A stretch of 6,495 bases of DNA from Gemmatimonadota bacterium (GTDB lineage: Bacteria; Gemmatimonadota; Gemmatimonadetes; Longimicrobiales; Gaopeijiaceae), in the NCBI GenBank assembly GCA_018678395.1, contig JAHHMJ010000506.1:1-6495 (forward strand). The letters are read 5' to 3'. This document shows, piece after piece, positions 5,732-6,495 of this stretch. The number at the start of each line of letters is the position of its first letter. Position 1 is the first letter of the stretch. The position numbers and the translations under genes are program-made. A model generated the notes under the pieces. It was not told where the DNA came from and did not search any database. It was given only the letters and a program-made list of their open reading frames with translations.

Positions 5732-6495
5732 CTATGCCGAACCCGGGCCTGCGGCGAGAAACGCCTCGAAGAAGTCGCCCCGCCAGCACCACACGCGGCC
5801 CGTGTCGGTGACGGCGCACCCGCCCCGCCCGAAGGTGGCGACGTCGACGGCGGTCTCCCCGTCGAAGTCGAGATCCGGCAGTGGGAAGGCCCAGGCATCG
5901 GTGCATGCGTAGGCCCCGGCGTCTCGTCGACAGTGGAAGCCGCCTTCGAAGAACGCCGGATCTAGAGCGTCCGTGTCGTAGGTGCGGATGCTCATGTCGG
6001 CGGTCGGGGTCAGAACACCGAGAACCTCGGGCGGGACGTCACCGGTCAGGACCGGCCAGCACAGGACGCCCGCGTCGAGCTGCGCGCACACGCTGGTCGA
6101 GGCGGTGGCCGGTCCCGGCAGCGGCACCTCGACGGGCGTCGCCCCCGCGTAGCCCAGCCAGCTCGGGCCCTCGTCCGGGCTCGCGCCCCACACGAACACT
6201 CGGCCGTCCTCGGTCCGCGCGGCGACCGCCCGAGGACCGGCCCACAGCTCCTTCGACTGCAGCGCCACGAAGCGCTCGTCGGTTGCGACCGCGACCGGCA
6301 TCTCGCGCGAACCGGACTGCTCGCCGTTGCCCAGCTGCCCGTCCGTCGCCGAGCCCCAGCACCAGGCGCGACCGGTACCGGTTTCGAGTCCGCAGACCGA
6401 GCTGACCCCCGCCACCAGCTCCGAGAAGGACAACCCACCCGCCACCGCCGTCGGCAGCGTGCGGAACGGTGCGACCGCCTCCGGCTCACCGGTGC
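5732..6495 (-). CDS. RCC1-repeat beta-propeller protein, C-terminal part (5' end beyond right edge)
   Basis: The minus-strand frame is open from the right edge to the TAG at 5732-5734, about 253 residues. A GTG at 6445 is not the real start: the 16 codons before it continue the repeat (EPEAVAPFRTLPTAVAGGL, the inter-blade segment), so the gene runs out of the window. The RCC1-type blade signature is clearest in VCGLETGTGRAWCWG followed by GQLGNGE. It recurs in weaker form as AVAARTEDGRVFVWG, SVCAQLDAGVLCW and, near the end, GCAVTDTGRVWCW, so about four blades are seen. The Cys in the C-G/A-L and C-W positions resemble secreted bacterial RCC1 proteins, in which paired cysteines are common. Eukaryotic RCC1 is a Ran exchange factor, but bacterial members have no such established role and are mostly extracellular or lipoprotein-anchored binding propellers. 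The last blades are degenerate, with an acidic insert (LPDLDFDGE). Function is unknown. No functional link to the polyphosphate genes is evident. Confidence 0.85.
   Translation of the reverse strand, partial: TGEPEAVAPFRTLPTAVAGGLSFSELVAGVSSVCGLETGTGRAWCWGSATDGQLGNGEQSGSREMPVAVATDERFVALQSKELWAGPRAVAARTEDGRVFVWGASPDEGPSWLGYAGATPVEVPLPGPATASTSVCAQLDAGVLCWPVLTGDVPPEVLGVLTPTADMSIRTYDTDALDPAFFEGGFHCRRDAGAYACTDAWAFPLPDLDFDGETAVDVATFGRGGCAVTDTGRVWCWRGDFFEAFLAAGPGSA

Noticed and set aside
5881..6405. Plus-strand open frame opposite the RCC1 gene
   Set aside because: The product is Arg/Pro/Ser-rich, without motifs, and antisense to clear RCC1 repeats.

Overview
The window is GC-rich bacterial chromosomal DNA, with strongly G/C-ending codons and long open antisense frames. 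It carries two canonical tRNA genes without encoded CCA ends. The gene style suggests a soil or aquatic Gram-negative lineage: a glycan-type methyltransferase, PPK1 with Ppx/GppA, a small lipobox lipoprotein and a secreted-type RCC1 propeller. Gemmatimonadota would fit, but that is only an inference from the RCC1 style and the PPK1 wording. No mobile element, CRISPR array, rRNA or phage gene is visible.

Layout. On the plus strand at the left edge, the tail of an unidentified reading frame overlaps by ATGA (142-145) with a class I SAM-dependent methyltransferase (142-918), probably the end of a polysaccharide or cell-surface gene set. A strong two-part inverted repeat (896-937) encloses the methyltransferase stop codon and separates it from everything to the right, which lies on the minus strand. 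Read in the direction of transcription, from right to left, the minus strand holds: the 3' part of an RCC1-repeat protein (running off the right edge, ending at 5732), tRNA-Pro(UGG) (5662-5589), ppk1 (5560-3149), a Ppx/GppA phosphatase with a C-terminal HD domain (3072-1510), a small lipoprotein (1483-1031) and tRNA-Arg(UCU) (1021-948).

Function. PPK1 makes polyphosphate from ATP, and Ppx/GppA hydrolyses polyphosphate and possibly pppGpp. Synthesis and breakdown of the polymer are therefore encoded side by side, probably in one transcript. The lipoprotein starts 26 bases after the ppx stop, so it is probably co-transcribed; its role is unknown. The tRNA genes sit unusually tightly against both ends of this set: 28 bases lie between tRNA-Pro and the ppk1 ATG, and 9 between the lipoprotein stop and tRNA-Arg. 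At least tRNA-Arg may be cut from the operon mRNA.

I do not see an undescribed defence or mobile system here. The points most worth checking are the tRNA-bracketed polyphosphate operon, the convergent terminator around a stop codon, the long disordered N-terminus of PPK1, and the TTG start of ppx. No stretch of more than 300 bases lacks a gene.
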